A stretch of DNA of 64,000 bases from Lacihabitans sp. CCS-44 (GTDB lineage: Bacteria; Bacteroidota; Bacteroidia; Cytophagales; Spirosomataceae), in NCBI RefSeq assembly GCF_024343735.1, contig NZ_RJUE01000059.1, forward strand, positions 124,001 to 188,000. The letters are read 5' to 3'. The position numbers were made by a program, and so were the translations under genes. Shown in pieces: positions 35,756 through 45,561 of this stretch. The notes beneath the pieces are model-generated. The model was given only the letters and a program-made list of their open reading frames with translations. It made no database searches and was not told the origin of the DNA. Position 1 is the first letter of the stretch. Each line of letters starts with the position of its first letter.

Positions 35756-36382
35756 GTGCAGTTAAAAGTCTCAAAATTTCTTTCCTACGTATTGCACCCA
35801 GTATTTATGCCTACTTATTTGGTTTTGATACTCAAAGCATTTGCACCTCTGTCTCTTTTTTATAGCTTTTTTACCTTAAAAAGCTTCGCCGTATTTATTT
35901 CAATCATTTTTCTTTATACAGCCATTTTTCCCATTTTATTGGTTTTTTGGTTAAATAAGACCAAATCTGTGTCTGACTTAGAAATGTCGAACACCAAAGA
36001 AAGACCAAAAGCTTATCTCATAACATCGGGCTTTTTCATTTCGCTGGCCTACTTCTTTTATTCAAAAGGAGGACTGCTAGAACCCACATCATTCCTGATT
36101 GCCATTATGGTGGTCAACATTTTGGGTTTGGCTCTTTTTTCGATAAAAGAAAAAGTCAGTGCCCATGCCTCAGCCTTGGCGTGCATCTTGGCAGTAACAA
36201 TTACCGTATATATCAAATTCGTCGAACAAAACCTTTATTTACCTATCATAGGATTAATTTTGATATTGGGAATTCTTTCCTCATCTCGATTAGTTTTGGG
36301 AGCTCATACGCTTAAACAAATAGCTTTAGGTATAGTCTGGGGCCTTTTCACAGGCGTTTTAGGGACGATTTATCTTTTATAA
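35756..36382 (+). CDS. PAP2-like membrane protein with degenerate phosphatase motifs
   Basis: A 208-residue protein with about six membrane helices, starting at GTG. It keeps the outline of the PAP2 lipid-phosphatase fold: an RP pair in NTKERPKAYL (motif 1), SAHA instead of SGH (motif 2) and SRLVLGAHTLKQ (motif 3, SRxxxxxH). But the motif 1 lysine is not at its place and the final Asp of motif 3 is Gln, so activity is doubtful. It may be a structural relative. It is followed after 4 bases by hemC. Confidence 0.65.
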   Translation: MQLKVSKFLSYVLHPVFMPTYLVLILKAFAPLSLFYSFFTLKSFAVFISIIFLYTAIFPILLVFWLNKTKSVSDLEMSNTKERPKAYLITSGFFISLAYFFYSKGGLLEPTSFLIAIMVVNILGLALFSIKEKVSAHASALACILAVTITVYIKFVEQNLYLPIIGLILILGILSSSRLVLGAHTLKQIALGIVWGLFTGVLGTIYLL

Positions 36383-36386
36383 ATTT

Positions 36387-37301
36387 ATGAAAATCAAAAT
36401 AGGAACAAGAGGAAGTCTTTTGGCACTTTGGCAGGCCGATTACATACAATCAAAGTTAGAATCAGCTGGAATATCAACAGAAATTGTAATTATAGAAACC
36501 AAAGGCGACAAAATACTAGACAGAGCTTTATCAAAAATAGGTAGTAAGGGCGTGTTCACAGAAGAATTGGAGGAGCAACTTCATAGCGGTACCATCGACA
36601 TAGCTGTTCACAGTGCCAAAGATTTGCAGTCTGAGTTGGATGAATCTCTTTCGATCATTGCTTTTACAGAAAGAGAAAAAATAAATGACGTTTTGCTAAG
36701 CCACAAAGAGATTGACATTAGCAAAGAGTTGGTCGTTGGCACCTCTTCTACTCGTCGAGTAGCCATGCTTAGGGCCTATTTTCCACATTTTAGAATCGTG
36801 GATATGCGAGGAAATCTCCAAACTCGTATCAAAAAAATGGAAGACGGAGCTTGTGATGCTATTTTATTGGCTTTTGCGGGGGTAAATCGCATGAAATACA
36901 ATGACAGGATTCGCCATGAGTTTGATAATGAGCAATTTGTACCACCAGTTGGCCAAGGAACAGTAGCGATAGAAATCTCAAACAAACTGGATGAGAAAAA
37001 AGCTTCGAGGATAAGAGAAATTTGTAATGACCCAGAAACTGAACAATGTCTTTTGGCCGAGAGGGCGTATTTAAGAGAACTCAAAGGCGGCTGCTCCATT
37101 CCAGTATTTGGAAACGGCATTTTAGTCGAAAATAAAGTACATTTTACGGCAGGAATTATCTCTTTGGATGGCCAAAATATAATAAAAGTTAAAGAAATAC
37201 AAAAAAACGAGACTCCAGAAGAGCTTGGCACAAAATTGGCAATTAGAATACTATCCGAAGGTGGAAAAGAAATTTTAGAATCAATTAAAGCCCAATTGTA
37301 A
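36387..37301 (+). CDS. hemC: hydroxymethylbilane synthase (porphobilinogen deaminase)
   Basis: Joins four porphobilinogens into hydroxymethylbilane in haem synthesis. The 304-residue enzyme has KIGTRGSLLALWQAD at the start, the HSAKDLQSEL motif, GTSSTRRVAMLR and DMRGNLQTRI for substrate binding, and the cofactor-carrying cysteine in LKGGCSIPVFG. It is 4 bases after the PAP2-like gene and 5 bases before a cyclophilin gene, forming a small operon. The product would feed the cytochromes handled by the ccm system. Confidence 0.97.
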   Translation: MKIKIGTRGSLLALWQADYIQSKLESAGISTEIVIIETKGDKILDRALSKIGSKGVFTEELEEQLHSGTIDIAVHSAKDLQSELDESLSIIAFTEREKINDVLLSHKEIDISKELVVGTSSTRRVAMLRAYFPHFRIVDMRGNLQTRIKKMEDGACDAILLAFAGVNRMKYNDRIRHEFDNEQFVPPVGQGTVAIEISNKLDEKKASRIREICNDPETEQCLLAERAYLRELKGGCSIPVFGNGILVENKVHFTAGIISLDGQNIIKVKEIQKNETPEELGTKLAIRILSEGGKEILESIKAQL

Positions 37302-37306
37302 GTATA

Positions 37307-38008
37307 ATGAAGAAATGTTTTTTAATTCTCGTTGTTTTTATGGCTTTCCTACAAGCCAATGCCCAAAGAAAGGACTATCTTTTGACCCTAACAACCTCAA
37401 AAGGAGTAGCCCACATGGTACTTTATGATGAAACGCCATTACACAAAGCCAATTTTTTAAAACTGGTAAAAGAGCATTATTATGATAGTCTTCTTTTCCA
37501 TAGAGTTATAGAAAAGTTCATGATTCAAGGTGGCGACCCCAACTCAAAAAATGCCAAAACTGGTGCGAGACTGGGTTCCGGCGGTGGTAATTTAGAGAAA
37601 ATTCCCTTTGAATTTACTCCACTAAGAGTTCATAAGAAAGGAGCTTTGGCTGCAGCAAGTAACGGAAATCCAGAAAAAATGTCAAATCCAGTTCAATTTT
37701 ATATTGTTCAAGGAAGAAAATTATCTGATGAAGAAGTATCTAAAGTAGAAAAAACGAACGACATAAAATATACCAATAAGCAACGTGCTGATTATCTAAG
37801 TGTAGGAGGCTACCCTTCTTTAGATAATAAATACACGGTTTTTGGTGAAGTTGTTGATAACTTCAAGCTCATAGACGAAATAGCAGCGGTTCAAAAAGAT
37901 GAATTTAACCGACCTGTAGAAGACGTGAAGATGGTAATCACAGCTAAAAAAACACGTAAGAAGAAAATCACCAGAGTTTACGGCTACAAATACGAAAAAA
38001 AGAAGTGA
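37307..38008 (+). CDS. periplasmic cyclophilin-type peptidyl-prolyl isomerase
   Basis: A 233-residue exported foldase. The signal peptide is MKKCFLILVVFMAFLQANAQ. The cyclophilin core follows with FHRVIEKFMIQGGDPN (active-site arginine in HRV), KKGALAAASNG and QFYIV, and YTVFGEVVDNFKLIDEIA. A short insertion near residues 145-160 and a basic C-terminal tail are specific to this version. It is the last gene of the PAP2-like/hemC operon, with a terminator following. Confidence 0.92.
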   Translation: MKKCFLILVVFMAFLQANAQRKDYLLTLTTSKGVAHMVLYDETPLHKANFLKLVKEHYYDSLLFHRVIEKFMIQGGDPNSKNAKTGARLGSGGGNLEKIPFEFTPLRVHKKGALAAASNGNPEKMSNPVQFYIVQGRKLSDEEVSKVEKTNDIKYTNKQRADYLSVGGYPSLDNKYTVFGEVVDNFKLIDEIAAVQKDEFNRPVEDVKMVITAKKTRKKKITRVYGYKYEKKK

Positions 38009-38032
38009 TTTTTTAGGTAAAAAATAAAATTT

Positions 38033-38071
38033 AAAGCCCTATTTTGCATCAAAAAATGGGGCTTTCTTTTT
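38033..38071 (+). terminator. terminator after the cyclophilin gene
   Basis: AAAGCCC (38033-38039) pairs with GGGCTTT (38059-38065), followed by CTTTTT. Confidence 0.7.
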
Positions 38072-38089
38072 GTCAAGCTAATAAAAAAA

Positions 38090-38992
38090 ATGAAAAAAAT
38101 TCTGGTTACTGGCTCGAATGGACTTTTAGGTCAAAAATTAATTGAAAAATTATCAAAAACTGAAAATATTGAGGTAATAGCCACCGCAAGAGGTGAAAAC
38201 CGATTGCCATTTGCCGAAAACTATAAGTTCGTAAGTCTGGATATTACAAAAAAAGAAGAAGTTGAAATCGTTTTTGACACTGAAAAACCAGATGTTGTCA
38301 TTCACACAGCCGCCATGACCAATGTGGATCAGTGCGAAACAGAAAAAGATGCTTGCTGGGATTTGAACGTAAAAGCCGTTGAATATCTATTAGAGGCCTC
38401 CAAAAAGCACAACTCGTTCTTCGTACACCTTTCTACCGACTTTATTTTTGATGGTAAAGAAGGTCCATATGATGAAAAAGCAGAAGCAAACCCACTGAGT
38501 TTCTATGGCTGGAGCAAATACGCAGCAGAAAAATTAGTCATAAACTCCGACGTAAAATGGGCAATTGCACGTACGGTGTTGGTTTACGGAATCGCTCACG
38601 ATATGAGTCGCACTAATATCATCCTTTGGGTAAAAAACTCACTTGAACAAGGCAAAAATATCAACTTAGTAAATGACCAATGGAGAACACCTACACTGGC
38701 TGAAGACCTAGCAGACGGTTGTATTCTGATTGCTCAAAAAGAAGCAGAAGGTATATTTAACATATCTGGAAAAAACCTCTTAAACCCTTTCCAAATGGCG
38801 ATAATGACCGCTGATTACTTTAATTTGGACAAATCGCTGATAACAGAGGTTGACGGAACTAAATTTACCCAACCAGCAAAACGCCCAGCGAAAACAGGTT
38901 TTATTTTGGATAAGCCTATTGCAGTTTTAGGGTATAACCCAAAGACTTTTCAAGAAGGAATTGCTTTTGTAGCTGAGCAGATTACAAAGTAA
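38090..38992 (+). CDS. RmlD-like NAD(P)-dependent sugar-nucleotide reductase
   Basis: A short-chain-type Rossmann enzyme of 300 residues. The cofactor loop VTGSNGLLGQKL is at 6-17, HLSTDFIFDG and the catalytic YGWSK (Tyr-x-x-x-Lys) follow, as in dTDP-4-dehydrorhamnose reductase (RmlD). No rmlABC genes are near, so rhamnose synthesis is not demonstrated; a related reductase is possible. Its stop abuts the stop of the convergent MFS gene. Confidence 0.82.
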   Translation: MKKILVTGSNGLLGQKLIEKLSKTENIEVIATARGENRLPFAENYKFVSLDITKKEEVEIVFDTEKPDVVIHTAAMTNVDQCETEKDACWDLNVKAVEYLLEASKKHNSFFVHLSTDFIFDGKEGPYDEKAEANPLSFYGWSKYAAEKLVINSDVKWAIARTVLVYGIAHDMSRTNIILWVKNSLEQGKNINLVNDQWRTPTLAEDLADGCILIAQKEAEGIFNISGKNLLNPFQMAIMTADYFNLDKSLITEVDGTKFTQPAKRPAKTGFILDKPIAVLGYNPKTFQEGIAFVAEQITK

Positions 38993-40240
38993 TTATTTCC
39001 CCTCTTTAATCAATTTCACCCCAAACAATTCCTTGGATTGGGTGTAAATGTATGTTACAATAACCAAAGTCATAGCTCCGCCAAAAATAACAGATGGAAC
39101 AGTTCCCAAAAGTTTTGCGGCTAATCCTGACTCAAAAGCTCCAAGTTCGTTGGATGTACTTACAAACACGCCGTTGACGGCACTCACACGCCCACGCATG
39201 TGGTCCGGCGGAAGAATTTGCAAAATTGTTGAGCGTATCACGACGCTTATACTATCGAAAGCCCCAGTAAAAAACAAGGCTAAACAAGACAAATAAAAAT
39301 TGGTAGAAACGGCAAAAACCAAGGTCGCAACACCAAAACCTGCCACAGCCAAAAGCATATTTCTCCAAGCTTTGTTGGTTGGTGGAAAGTAAGCTGTTCC
39401 CAACATTACCAAGACAGCACCGACAGCAGGAGCTGCTCTTAAAAAGCCTAACCCTTCCGCTCCAACATGTAAAATATCTTTAGCAAAAACAGGTAACATG
39501 GCTATTACGCCACCAAAAAGCACCGAAAACATATCTAAAATTATACTGTACCACATAATTTTATTTTCCCTTACAAAACCATAACCCTCCTTCAAGCTAT
39601 CCATCAAATTGGCTTTGGTCTGGTTCTTTATTTCTTTTTTGGAAATCTGGGCAGCCAATAAAACCGTTAAGACCAAAAATGCCAATACAACCCAAAGAGA
39701 ACTTATAAAACCTACAAAAGCATACAAAAAACCTCCCAAAACAGGGCCAGCAATACGGCCAATTTGCCAAAACTGTGCACTCCAAGAAGCGGAGTTTGAA
39801 TAATGCTCTTCTTTCACCAAAAAAGGCTTGAGTGAAGACCAAGATGGACTATAAAACCCTCTAGCGACGCCAAAAATGAAGACTGAAACATAAATAACCC
39901 AAGGCTGATGTTCCTTATCAAGACTCAACAAAGAGTTTCCTGAAAGTCCAAAAATCAAAAGGACGGTGACCAAACAAACCACAAAAAAACTCCATAAATA
40001 GATTTTTTTTCTATCGAATTTGTCTGCCACGTATCCACCAAACAAAGCCAATGAAATAAACGGAACAGCCTCTGCCAAACCAACCAATCCCAAAGAAAAT
40101 GGATCGTGGGTAAGTTCATATAAATAGTAAGAAAGGACTATTTCTTGCATCAAAATAGCTAGAGTAAAGAACAACTGAGCAGAAACAAAATATCTAAAAT
40201 CGGAATATTTGAGGGCAGCGTAAGGGTCAGTTTTTGACAT
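38993..40240 (-). CDS. MFS exporter (MFS_3/enterobactin-exporter-like)
   Basis: A 415-residue transporter with about twelve helices. The YDYLALKYSDFR-like start (DPYAALKYSDFRYF), the VADKFDRKKIYLWS loop between helices 2 and 3 and a DHMRGRVSAVNGVF segment are typical of the EntS/MFS_3 group, which export drugs or siderophores. The start at the ATG 40240 (MSKTDPY) is preferred to an upstream TTG. The substrate is unknown. Confidence 0.85.
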   Translation of the reverse strand: MSKTDPYAALKYSDFRYFVSAQLFFTLAILMQEIVLSYYLYELTHDPFSLGLVGLAEAVPFISLALFGGYVADKFDRKKIYLWSFFVVCLVTVLLIFGLSGNSLLSLDKEHQPWVIYVSVFIFGVARGFYSPSWSSLKPFLVKEEHYSNSASWSAQFWQIGRIAGPVLGGFLYAFVGFISSLWVVLAFLVLTVLLAAQISKKEIKNQTKANLMDSLKEGYGFVRENKIMWYSIILDMFSVLFGGVIAMLPVFAKDILHVGAEGLGFLRAAPAVGAVLVMLGTAYFPPTNKAWRNMLLAVAGFGVATLVFAVSTNFYLSCLALFFTGAFDSISVVIRSTILQILPPDHMRGRVSAVNGVFVSTSNELGAFESGLAAKLLGTVPSVIFGGAMTLVIVTYIYTQSKELFGVKLIKEGK

Positions 40241-40379
40241 AAATATCAATATAGTTTCGAGTAAATTTAAATAGTATTATGGAAATTGATTATTTTCCAA
40301 AAAAACTCATAATCAACATTATGAGTTAATCAAAGTAAATACTTATTGTTCCTAATTTTTCTGAACAGTCCGTTGGAAA

Positions 40380-40560
40380 ATTTTGGAAAGATAAACTTAA
40401 TCCAAAACCCAAATGCTAAATCCAAAATTTTACAGAGGATCATTGTTCAGAAAGTGTTTTTTTTGATACTTTTTTTTCGAAAAAAAAGTATGCCCGCCTG
40501 GCAAGGCACGTAAAATATTTAATTCTGGGCTGTTTTCCCAGAAATTATATTTAATCTTTC
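40380..40560. repeat. hairpin-rich intergenic element with a 26-bp perfect palindrome
   Basis: ATAC-T8-CG-A8-GTAT at 40466-40491 is a perfect 26-bp palindrome. It is followed by a GCCTGGCAAGGC mini-hairpin and by TTCTGGG...CCCAGAA (40523-40529 with 40537-40543), whose AT-rich flanks extend the pairing. The 426-base spacer is otherwise empty except for the promoter region of the GIN gene. It is not a standard terminator because the first palindrome is a T tract and A tract facing each other. Confidence 0.6.
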
Positions 40561-40675
40561 AAGCAACTTCATGTCCATAAAAATCATCTTTAACATGTTG
40601 TTAATAAATAAACTTGATAACAGACAAAATAATTCTCTCAGCAACAAAGTTTAATAGACTTAAAATCAAATAAAA

Positions 40676-41392
40676 ATGAAATATCTACTCTTTTCCCTTA
40701 CCCTTTTGGTATTTACAAGTTGTGATAAAATTCTCTACGAAAACGGCGTGCCTCCTCGTGGCTATGACACCAAAGATTTTGCTTTGAGTTCTTTCGACAG
40801 AGTGGAGCTCAACAATGCTTTTTTTGTAACGATCATAAAATCAAGCGAATCGAAAGTTTCTGCTAAAGGTTCAGGAGATGACATTGACGACTTGGAGGTT
40901 ACAGTTACCAACGGCAAATTGGATATCAGATATGATAAAAGAATCAGAATAAAACAACTCAAAAGATACAAAATGGAGTTAGTGGTTTACACGCCCAACA
41001 TTACGGAAATAGATGCAAAATCGGCTTCAGATACTGAAATATCGGGCTTTGGGACAATCTCTGCATTTACTGCGAATGTATCAGGTGCTTCAGTATTGAG
41101 ATTAAAAAATGCCGTAAAATCTTTAACAGCCGACGTTAGTGGTGCTTCTAGAATTATCCTTCCAATGTCTGTAGAAAATTTGGACGCCGAACTTTCAGGG
41201 ACATCCAATCTTGATGGATTCGAAGCCAATAGCTCAGAAGTTTTCCTAGAATTATCGGGAGCCAGCAAAGCCGAAGTAAGTGCCTCCAAAACCCTCAATG
41301 TAAAAGCCAGTGGTGCTAGCAAAGTTTTCTACAAAGGCGAACCAAAAATCACCGAGGATTTATCTGGTGGTAGTAAGGTGAGTAAGGAGTAG
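40676..41392 (+). CDS. head-GIN-domain lipoprotein (DUF2807)
   Basis: A 238-residue lipoprotein with signal ending FTSC (Cys16) and a right-handed beta-helix-like repeat: SGASVL, SGASRI, SGTSNL, SGASKA and SGASKV recur about every 20 residues in the C-terminal half, as in head-GIN (DUF2807) proteins. These are exposed cell-surface proteins, some described as adhesins. It is monocistronic with a shared terminator. Function is inferred from the family. Confidence 0.88.
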   Translation: MKYLLFSLTLLVFTSCDKILYENGVPPRGYDTKDFALSSFDRVELNNAFFVTIIKSSESKVSAKGSGDDIDDLEVTVTNGKLDIRYDKRIRIKQLKRYKMELVVYTPNITEIDAKSASDTEISGFGTISAFTANVSGASVLRLKNAVKSLTADVSGASRIILPMSVENLDAELSGTSNLDGFEANSSEVFLELSGASKAEVSASKTLNVKASGASKVFYKGEPKITEDLSGGSKVSKE

Positions 41393-41405
41393 TTAGTGAT
41401 AATAC

Positions 41406-41449
41406 TTGTTAACAAAAAAGGAGGACTTCGCCTCCTTTTTTGTTAACAA
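41406..41449. terminator. bidirectional terminator, perfect 19-bp stem
   Basis: 41406-41424 pairs perfectly with 41431-41449; loop ACTTCG, core GGAGG/CCTCC, with A/T runs on both arms. It separates the convergent GIN and molybdenum-enzyme genes and can terminate both. Confidence 0.9.
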
Positions 41450-41460
41450 TCTATCTTCTT

Positions 41461-43590
41461 TTATAAAATCTCTGCCACTTTCTCGTCTTCCTGTGCAAAT
41501 GGCTGTTTGTATAAACGCTTGCCCGTCGCTTTAAAGATGGCATTCGCCAATGCTCCTCCTGTAGGTGGCAAGGCTGGCTCGCCAAGACCTGTTGGGTCTA
41601 TGCCGTTATCTACGAAATATGCATCAATTTCTGGCACTTCGTTGAATCTTATCAGTCTGTACTGGTCAAAATTCGTTTGTTTTGGAGCACCATTTTCGAA
41701 GTTTAGATTTCCGTACATGGCATGTCCAAGTCCATCTACAATTGCACCATAGATCTGGTTTCTAGCTCCGCTTTGGTTGATTACGATTCCGCAGTCAGTT
41801 ACCGCAAAAACTTTCTTGAGTGTAGGTTTTCCTTTTTTCATTTCTACCTCTGCTATCTGGGCCACATAAGAATTATGAGAAAAATATACACTAAAACCTT
41901 GGTGCAAACCTTTCTTGGCACTCCCCCACTTCGCTCTTTCGGCTACTGTAGTTATTACTTTTTCAAACCTTGCTGGCTCATAAGTTATTTTGCCGACTGG
42001 CTTTTCTATAGCTTTTTTGAGCAATTCTAAACGCAATTTCACAGGGTCTTTTCCAGCCGCAAAAGCAATCTCATCAATAAACGCCTGCTCGGCATATGCC
42101 AAGAAATTAGTTATTGGTGCTCTCCATGGACCCGTAGTGATATCTGACTTATAATCAGCCGATTCCACCAAAACATTGTCTATCGCACCGACTGGGAAAT
42201 TATCTTGTCTGGTAGAATTTCCAGCATTCAGCCCGACACCTTTCAAGGCAAATCCCGTCACATTTCCAGCTTTGTCTATGGAAGCTTTGAATTTATATCT
42301 AACTGCTGGACGGTAAATTCCACCGCTCATATCGTCCTCACGCGTCCACATGAGTTTTACTGGAGCTTTGATCAATGATGAAACCTCCGCTGCTTCAAGA
42401 GCGTAGTCGTTGTTCAATCTTCTACCAAATCCGCCACCCATTTTGGTGAGCTCTACTGTGATATTTTCAACAGGGATATTTAGCAATTTAGACACCTGAT
42501 TCTGAGCAGATTGTGGCGTTTGTGTTGGCCCAACCAATTTTACTGAATCCTTTTTCACATCTGCAAAAAAGTTCATAGGCTCCATCGGGCTGTGCGATAA
42601 AAACGGACATTGGTACTCTGCTTCAATGATTTTATGAGCCTCGGCAAAAGCCTTTTCAACGTCACCATCTTTCCTCCTAAGCTCAAAAGGACCGTTTTTC
42701 ATCAAATCAGTAAAAATCTGATTGTGCTTTTGATCACTCTCTAACTCTTTAGTATTTGTCCAATTGATGGTCAGCACTTTACGGGCTTTCATAATAGGCC
42801 AATTCGATTTTCCTATGATGGCTACTTTGTCTTTAAACGAGATAACATCTATAACTCCATCGATTTTCTTAGCCTCTGTGGCATCAAAATCCTTCAGCGT
42901 TTGACCAAAACCTTGTGGCCTCACGATTTGAGCATAAAGCATACCGGCTTGTTTGTAGTCCATGCCATACTTTGCCTTTCCAGTAAGTACGGTTTTGTTG
43001 TCTACACTTTTTATGGTTTGTCCAATAAGCTTAAATTCCTTGTTTGACTTCAATGGAATCTCTTTTGGTATTTCTACCGAAACGGCATCATTTACCAACT
43101 CACCATAGCTTAGTTTTTCGCCTTTATCGTTGATAACAAAACCTTTATCTGTTTTCAGTGTAGTTGCCGACACATTCCATTTTTTTGCAGCCGCTGCTAC
43201 CAGTGCATATCTACCTGTTGCTCCTGCTTTTCTTAGCCTTTCCCAAGAATGCTTTATGGCACCACTTCCACCGGTGAGCTGTCTTTCAAAACGCTTGATA
43301 TCTAAGTCGGCTTGTTTTACCACGACTTTTTCCCAATCCACATCCAATTCTTCTGCCACTATCACTGCAAAAGCTGTTTTTATTCCCTGACCAATTTCTG
43401 GATTTGGAGAAAAAATTGTGATAATGTTGTTACTGTCAATAGTTAAGAAAGCATTGCTTAACAATTCGTCTTTGATATTCTCCATGCTGATAATCTCTGC
43501 ATCGGAATTGGCCAAACTATTAAATCCAATCACCAAACCTCCTGAAGTCAGAAGCATATTTTTCAAAAAGTCTCTTCTATTATTTTTCAT
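41461..43590 (-). CDS. molybdopterin-binding subunit of a xanthine-dehydrogenase-family hydroxylase
   Basis: Large catalytic subunit (709 residues) of a periplasmic molybdenum hydroxylase of the isoquinoline 1-oxidoreductase (IorB) type. A twin-arginine signal [10 protein letters not shown] is at the N-terminus. The [16 protein letters not shown] segment and the C-terminal [17 protein letters not shown] with the active-site glutamate mark the family. It overlaps the iron-sulfur subunit gene by 4 bases. The substrate (an aldehyde or N-heterocycle) cannot be inferred. The haem-containing third subunit of some relatives is not seen here. Confidence 0.92.
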   Translation of the reverse strand: MKNNRRDFLKNMLLTSGGLVIGFNSLANSDAEIISMENIKDELLSNAFLTIDSNNIITIFSPNPEIGQGIKTAFAVIVAEELDVDWEKVVVKQADLDIKRFERQLTGGSGAIKHSWERLRKAGATGRYALVAAAAKKWNVSATTLKTDKGFVINDKGEKLSYGELVNDAVSVEIPKEIPLKSNKEFKLIGQTIKSVDNKTVLTGKAKYGMDYKQAGMLYAQIVRPQGFGQTLKDFDATEAKKIDGVIDVISFKDKVAIIGKSNWPIMKARKVLTINWTNTKELESDQKHNQIFTDLMKNGPFELRRKDGDVEKAFAEAHKIIEAEYQCPFLSHSPMEPMNFFADVKKDSVKLVGPTQTPQSAQNQVSKLLNIPVENITVELTKMGGGFGRRLNNDYALEAAEVSSLIKAPVKLMWTREDDMSGGIYRPAVRYKFKASIDKAGNVTGFALKGVGLNAGNSTRQDNFPVGAIDNVLVESADYKSDITTGPWRAPITNFLAYAEQAFIDEIAFAAGKDPVKLRLELLKKAIEKPVGKITYEPARFEKVITTVAERAKWGSAKKGLHQGFSVYFSHNSYVAQIAEVEMKKGKPTLKKVFAVTDCGIVINQSGARNQIYGAIVDGLGHAMYGNLNFENGAPKQTNFDQYRLIRFNEVPEIDAYFVDNGIDPTGLGEPALPPTGGALANAIFKATGKRLYKQPFAQEDEKVAEIL

Positions 43591-44051
43591 CTTTTTTGAA
43601 GTTTAGCTGCAAGTTTAACGGCCTCATTGATACGGTGATAGGTGCCACATCTGCAAATATGTGCAGACATTGCCATTGAGATTTCTTCCTCATCAGGATT
43701 AGGATTCTCTTTCAAAAGAGCGGCAGCGGTCATCATCTGACCCGATTGGCAAAAGCCACATTGAGGCACATCTAAAGTATCCCAAGCTTGTTGAACAGGA
43801 TGATCTCCATTTTCAGACAAGCCTTCGATGGTTGTTATTTCTTTGCCTATGGCCAAAGTGACTGGAGTAACGCAAGAGCGAGTAGGCATACCATCAATAT
43901 GAATGGTGCAGGCTCCGCATTGGGCCATTCCACAACCATATTTGGTACCCGTAAGATCGAGTGTATCTCGAAGAACCCAAAGCAGAGGTGTATCCTCAGA
44001 TACGTCTACCTTTAGTTTTTTTCCGTTAATGCTAAGTGAATATTCTGACAT
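43587..44051 (-). CDS. 2Fe-2S subunit of the molybdenum hydroxylase (IorA type)
   Basis: Small subunit of 154 residues that passes electrons from the molybdenum centre. All eight cysteines for two 2Fe-2S clusters are present: C40, C45, C48 and C60 (plant-type ferredoxin fold) and C98, C101, C133 and C135 (helical fold). It has no signal peptide and is presumably co-exported with the Tat-dependent large subunit, whose gene it overlaps (ATGA). Confidence 0.95.
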   Translation of the reverse strand: MSEYSLSINGKKLKVDVSEDTPLLWVLRDTLDLTGTKYGCGMAQCGACTIHIDGMPTRSCVTPVTLAIGKEITTIEGLSENGDHPVQQAWDTLDVPQCGFCQSGQMMTAAALLKENPNPDEEEISMAMSAHICRCGTYHRINEAVKLAAKLQKR

Positions 44052-44117
44052 TTAATGGTTGATTTTGTACATCTAAATTACAAAATATTAACCAAAAAAG
44101 TCAATTAAGGTTTTAAT

Positions 44118-45098
44118 TTAAGAAACATTGGCTTTTTTAGTAGACAAAAAGCTCATTATAAAGGCTATGAGTCCGAAAAGTAGAATAAAAAGTATGCCTG
44201 TCATGGTATGCAAAAACGTAGCGAGGCTAATGCCATCCTGATTTGAAAGTCCGTAAAGAGCCACTATTTTTCCGACCAAAAGATGGTAACTCCCAATGCC
44301 GCCAATGGTAGGAACAGCCATGCCGATAGATCCCATTACTAAAATAGTCAATACAGAAAGAAAACTTAAAGAATCGCCCAATGAAACTGCCTTACATAGC
44401 AAATAAGTGGATACATAATACATGGCCCAAATAAAAAAAGTATGTAGGAAAAATTGTGCTGATTTTTCAATTTTCAACACACTCAAAAATCCACTTCTTA
44501 GCCCTTCTGTGAAGTCAAATATCTTTTTTATAAGTCCAATTCTTAGAAACTTCTCTTTGTTTTTTTGAAAAACAACTAAACCTAGAACACCTAAAAGCAA
44601 TAAGCCTCCAAGAACGAAAAGGAGTTCAGCAGGATTTTGATTACCAAACAAATCGATAAATAGCGACTTGATTCTTCCAAATTCTAGTAGAAGATTCACT
44701 AAAACTAACAATCCCAAAATCAAAACGTCAATAATCCTTTCTGCTATTACTGCTCCAAAAGATTTGTCAAATGGCACATTTTCGCTTTTTTGCAAACTAG
44801 CCGACCGAGCCAATTCTCCGGCTCTTGGAAATACCAAATTGGTTAGGTAACCTATCAAAACCGCAATGGAAGTGTTCCTCAAAGAGGGTTTATAACCCAA
44901 GGGCTCTAGCATGATATTCCACCGAGCGGCACGGCTTATGTGAGCCAATAAAGCCAAAATGGCCGCAAAAAACACCAAAACGTAATTGGCATCTCTAAAA
45001 CTTTGTAGCGTTTTGAGTAAGTCAATATCTTTAAATACCCAATTTAGCAATGCAAGGCCAAGAGCTATTGGTAGAATGTATTTTAGTGCTTTTTTCAA
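44118..45098 (-). CDS. flippase-like membrane protein (LPG synthase TM family / UPF0104)
   Basis: A 326-residue protein with about eight to nine helices. The LVFPRAGELARSASLQ and AVIAERIIDVL motifs and GGIGSYHLLVG near the end are characteristic of the UPF0104/YbhN-like transmembrane family, related to the membrane half of lysylphosphatidylglycerol synthase. It may move a lipid-linked compound; no synthetase domain is fused. It lies 11 bases after panD, probably cotranscribed. Confidence 0.85.
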   Translation of the reverse strand: MKKALKYILPIALGLALLNWVFKDIDLLKTLQSFRDANYVLVFFAAILALLAHISRAARWNIMLEPLGYKPSLRNTSIAVLIGYLTNLVFPRAGELARSASLQKSENVPFDKSFGAVIAERIIDVLILGLLVLVNLLLEFGRIKSLFIDLFGNQNPAELLFVLGGLLLLGVLGLVVFQKNKEKFLRIGLIKKIFDFTEGLRSGFLSVLKIEKSAQFFLHTFFIWAMYYVSTYLLCKAVSLGDSLSFLSVLTILVMGSIGMAVPTIGGIGSYHLLVGKIVALYGLSNQDGISLATFLHTMTGILFILLFGLIAFIMSFLSTKKANVS

Positions 45099-45109
45099 AC
45101 TACTGATTA

Positions 45110-45460
45110 TTAAGAAACTACGCGATTGTTTTCGTCAGGAAAAACCACGGTAGGTTTGTGAGCCGCAGCTTCTTCTTGGGTCATCCAAGCATAAGAAATG
45201 ATGATGATGATATCTCCAGGTTGTGCTTTTCTGGCGGCGGCTCCGTTCAAACAAATAATACCCGTATTTCTCTTACCTTTTATGGCGTAAGTTTCTATCC
45301 TCTCGCCGTTATTGTTATTTACAATTTGTACTTTCTCGTTTTCCATAATGCCAGCCGCTTCTAAAAGTGCTTCGTCTATGGTTATGCTTCCTACGTAATT
45401 AAGCTCTGCTTGAGTAACTTTTACTCTGTGTATTTTTGACTTGAATATGTTAACTAACAT
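45110..45460 (-). CDS. panD: aspartate 1-decarboxylase
   Basis: Makes beta-alanine for pantothenate and CoA. With the ATG at 45460 the protein starts [20 protein letters not shown] and has the self-cleavage site Gly24-Ser25 (NYVGSI) at exactly the canonical position; cleavage produces the pyruvoyl cofactor at Ser25. An upstream ATG at 45493 would add 11 residues not seen in the family. Length 116 residues is normal. It is followed by the flippase-like gene. Confidence 0.96.
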   Translation of the reverse strand: MLVNIFKSKIHRVKVTQAELNYVGSITIDEALLEAAGIMENEKVQIVNNNNGERIETYAIKGKRNTGIICLNGAAARKAQPGDIIIIISYAWMTQEEAAAHKPTVVFPDENNRVVS

Positions 45461-45534
45461 CCAACCTATTTTTTTATGCAAAAATACAACCATAATAATG
45501 AAATAACAATAAGTCTAAAAACCAGATTTCTCAT

Positions 45535-45542
45535 TAAATTTG
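45535..45542 (+). promoter_or_regulatory. -7 promoter element of the aminotransferase gene
   Basis: TAAATTTG is an exact TAnnTTTG match 19 bases before the ATG at 45562. No -33 TTG at the expected distance. Confidence 0.4.
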
Positions 45543-45561
45543 CGGCTCAATAAAAATACGT

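Noticed and set aside
40590-40604. TTAAC-ATGTT-GTTAA upstream of the GIN gene
   Set aside because: Half-sites match the putative Crp/Fnr box but the spacer is 5 rather than 4 bases, so it was not counted as a site.
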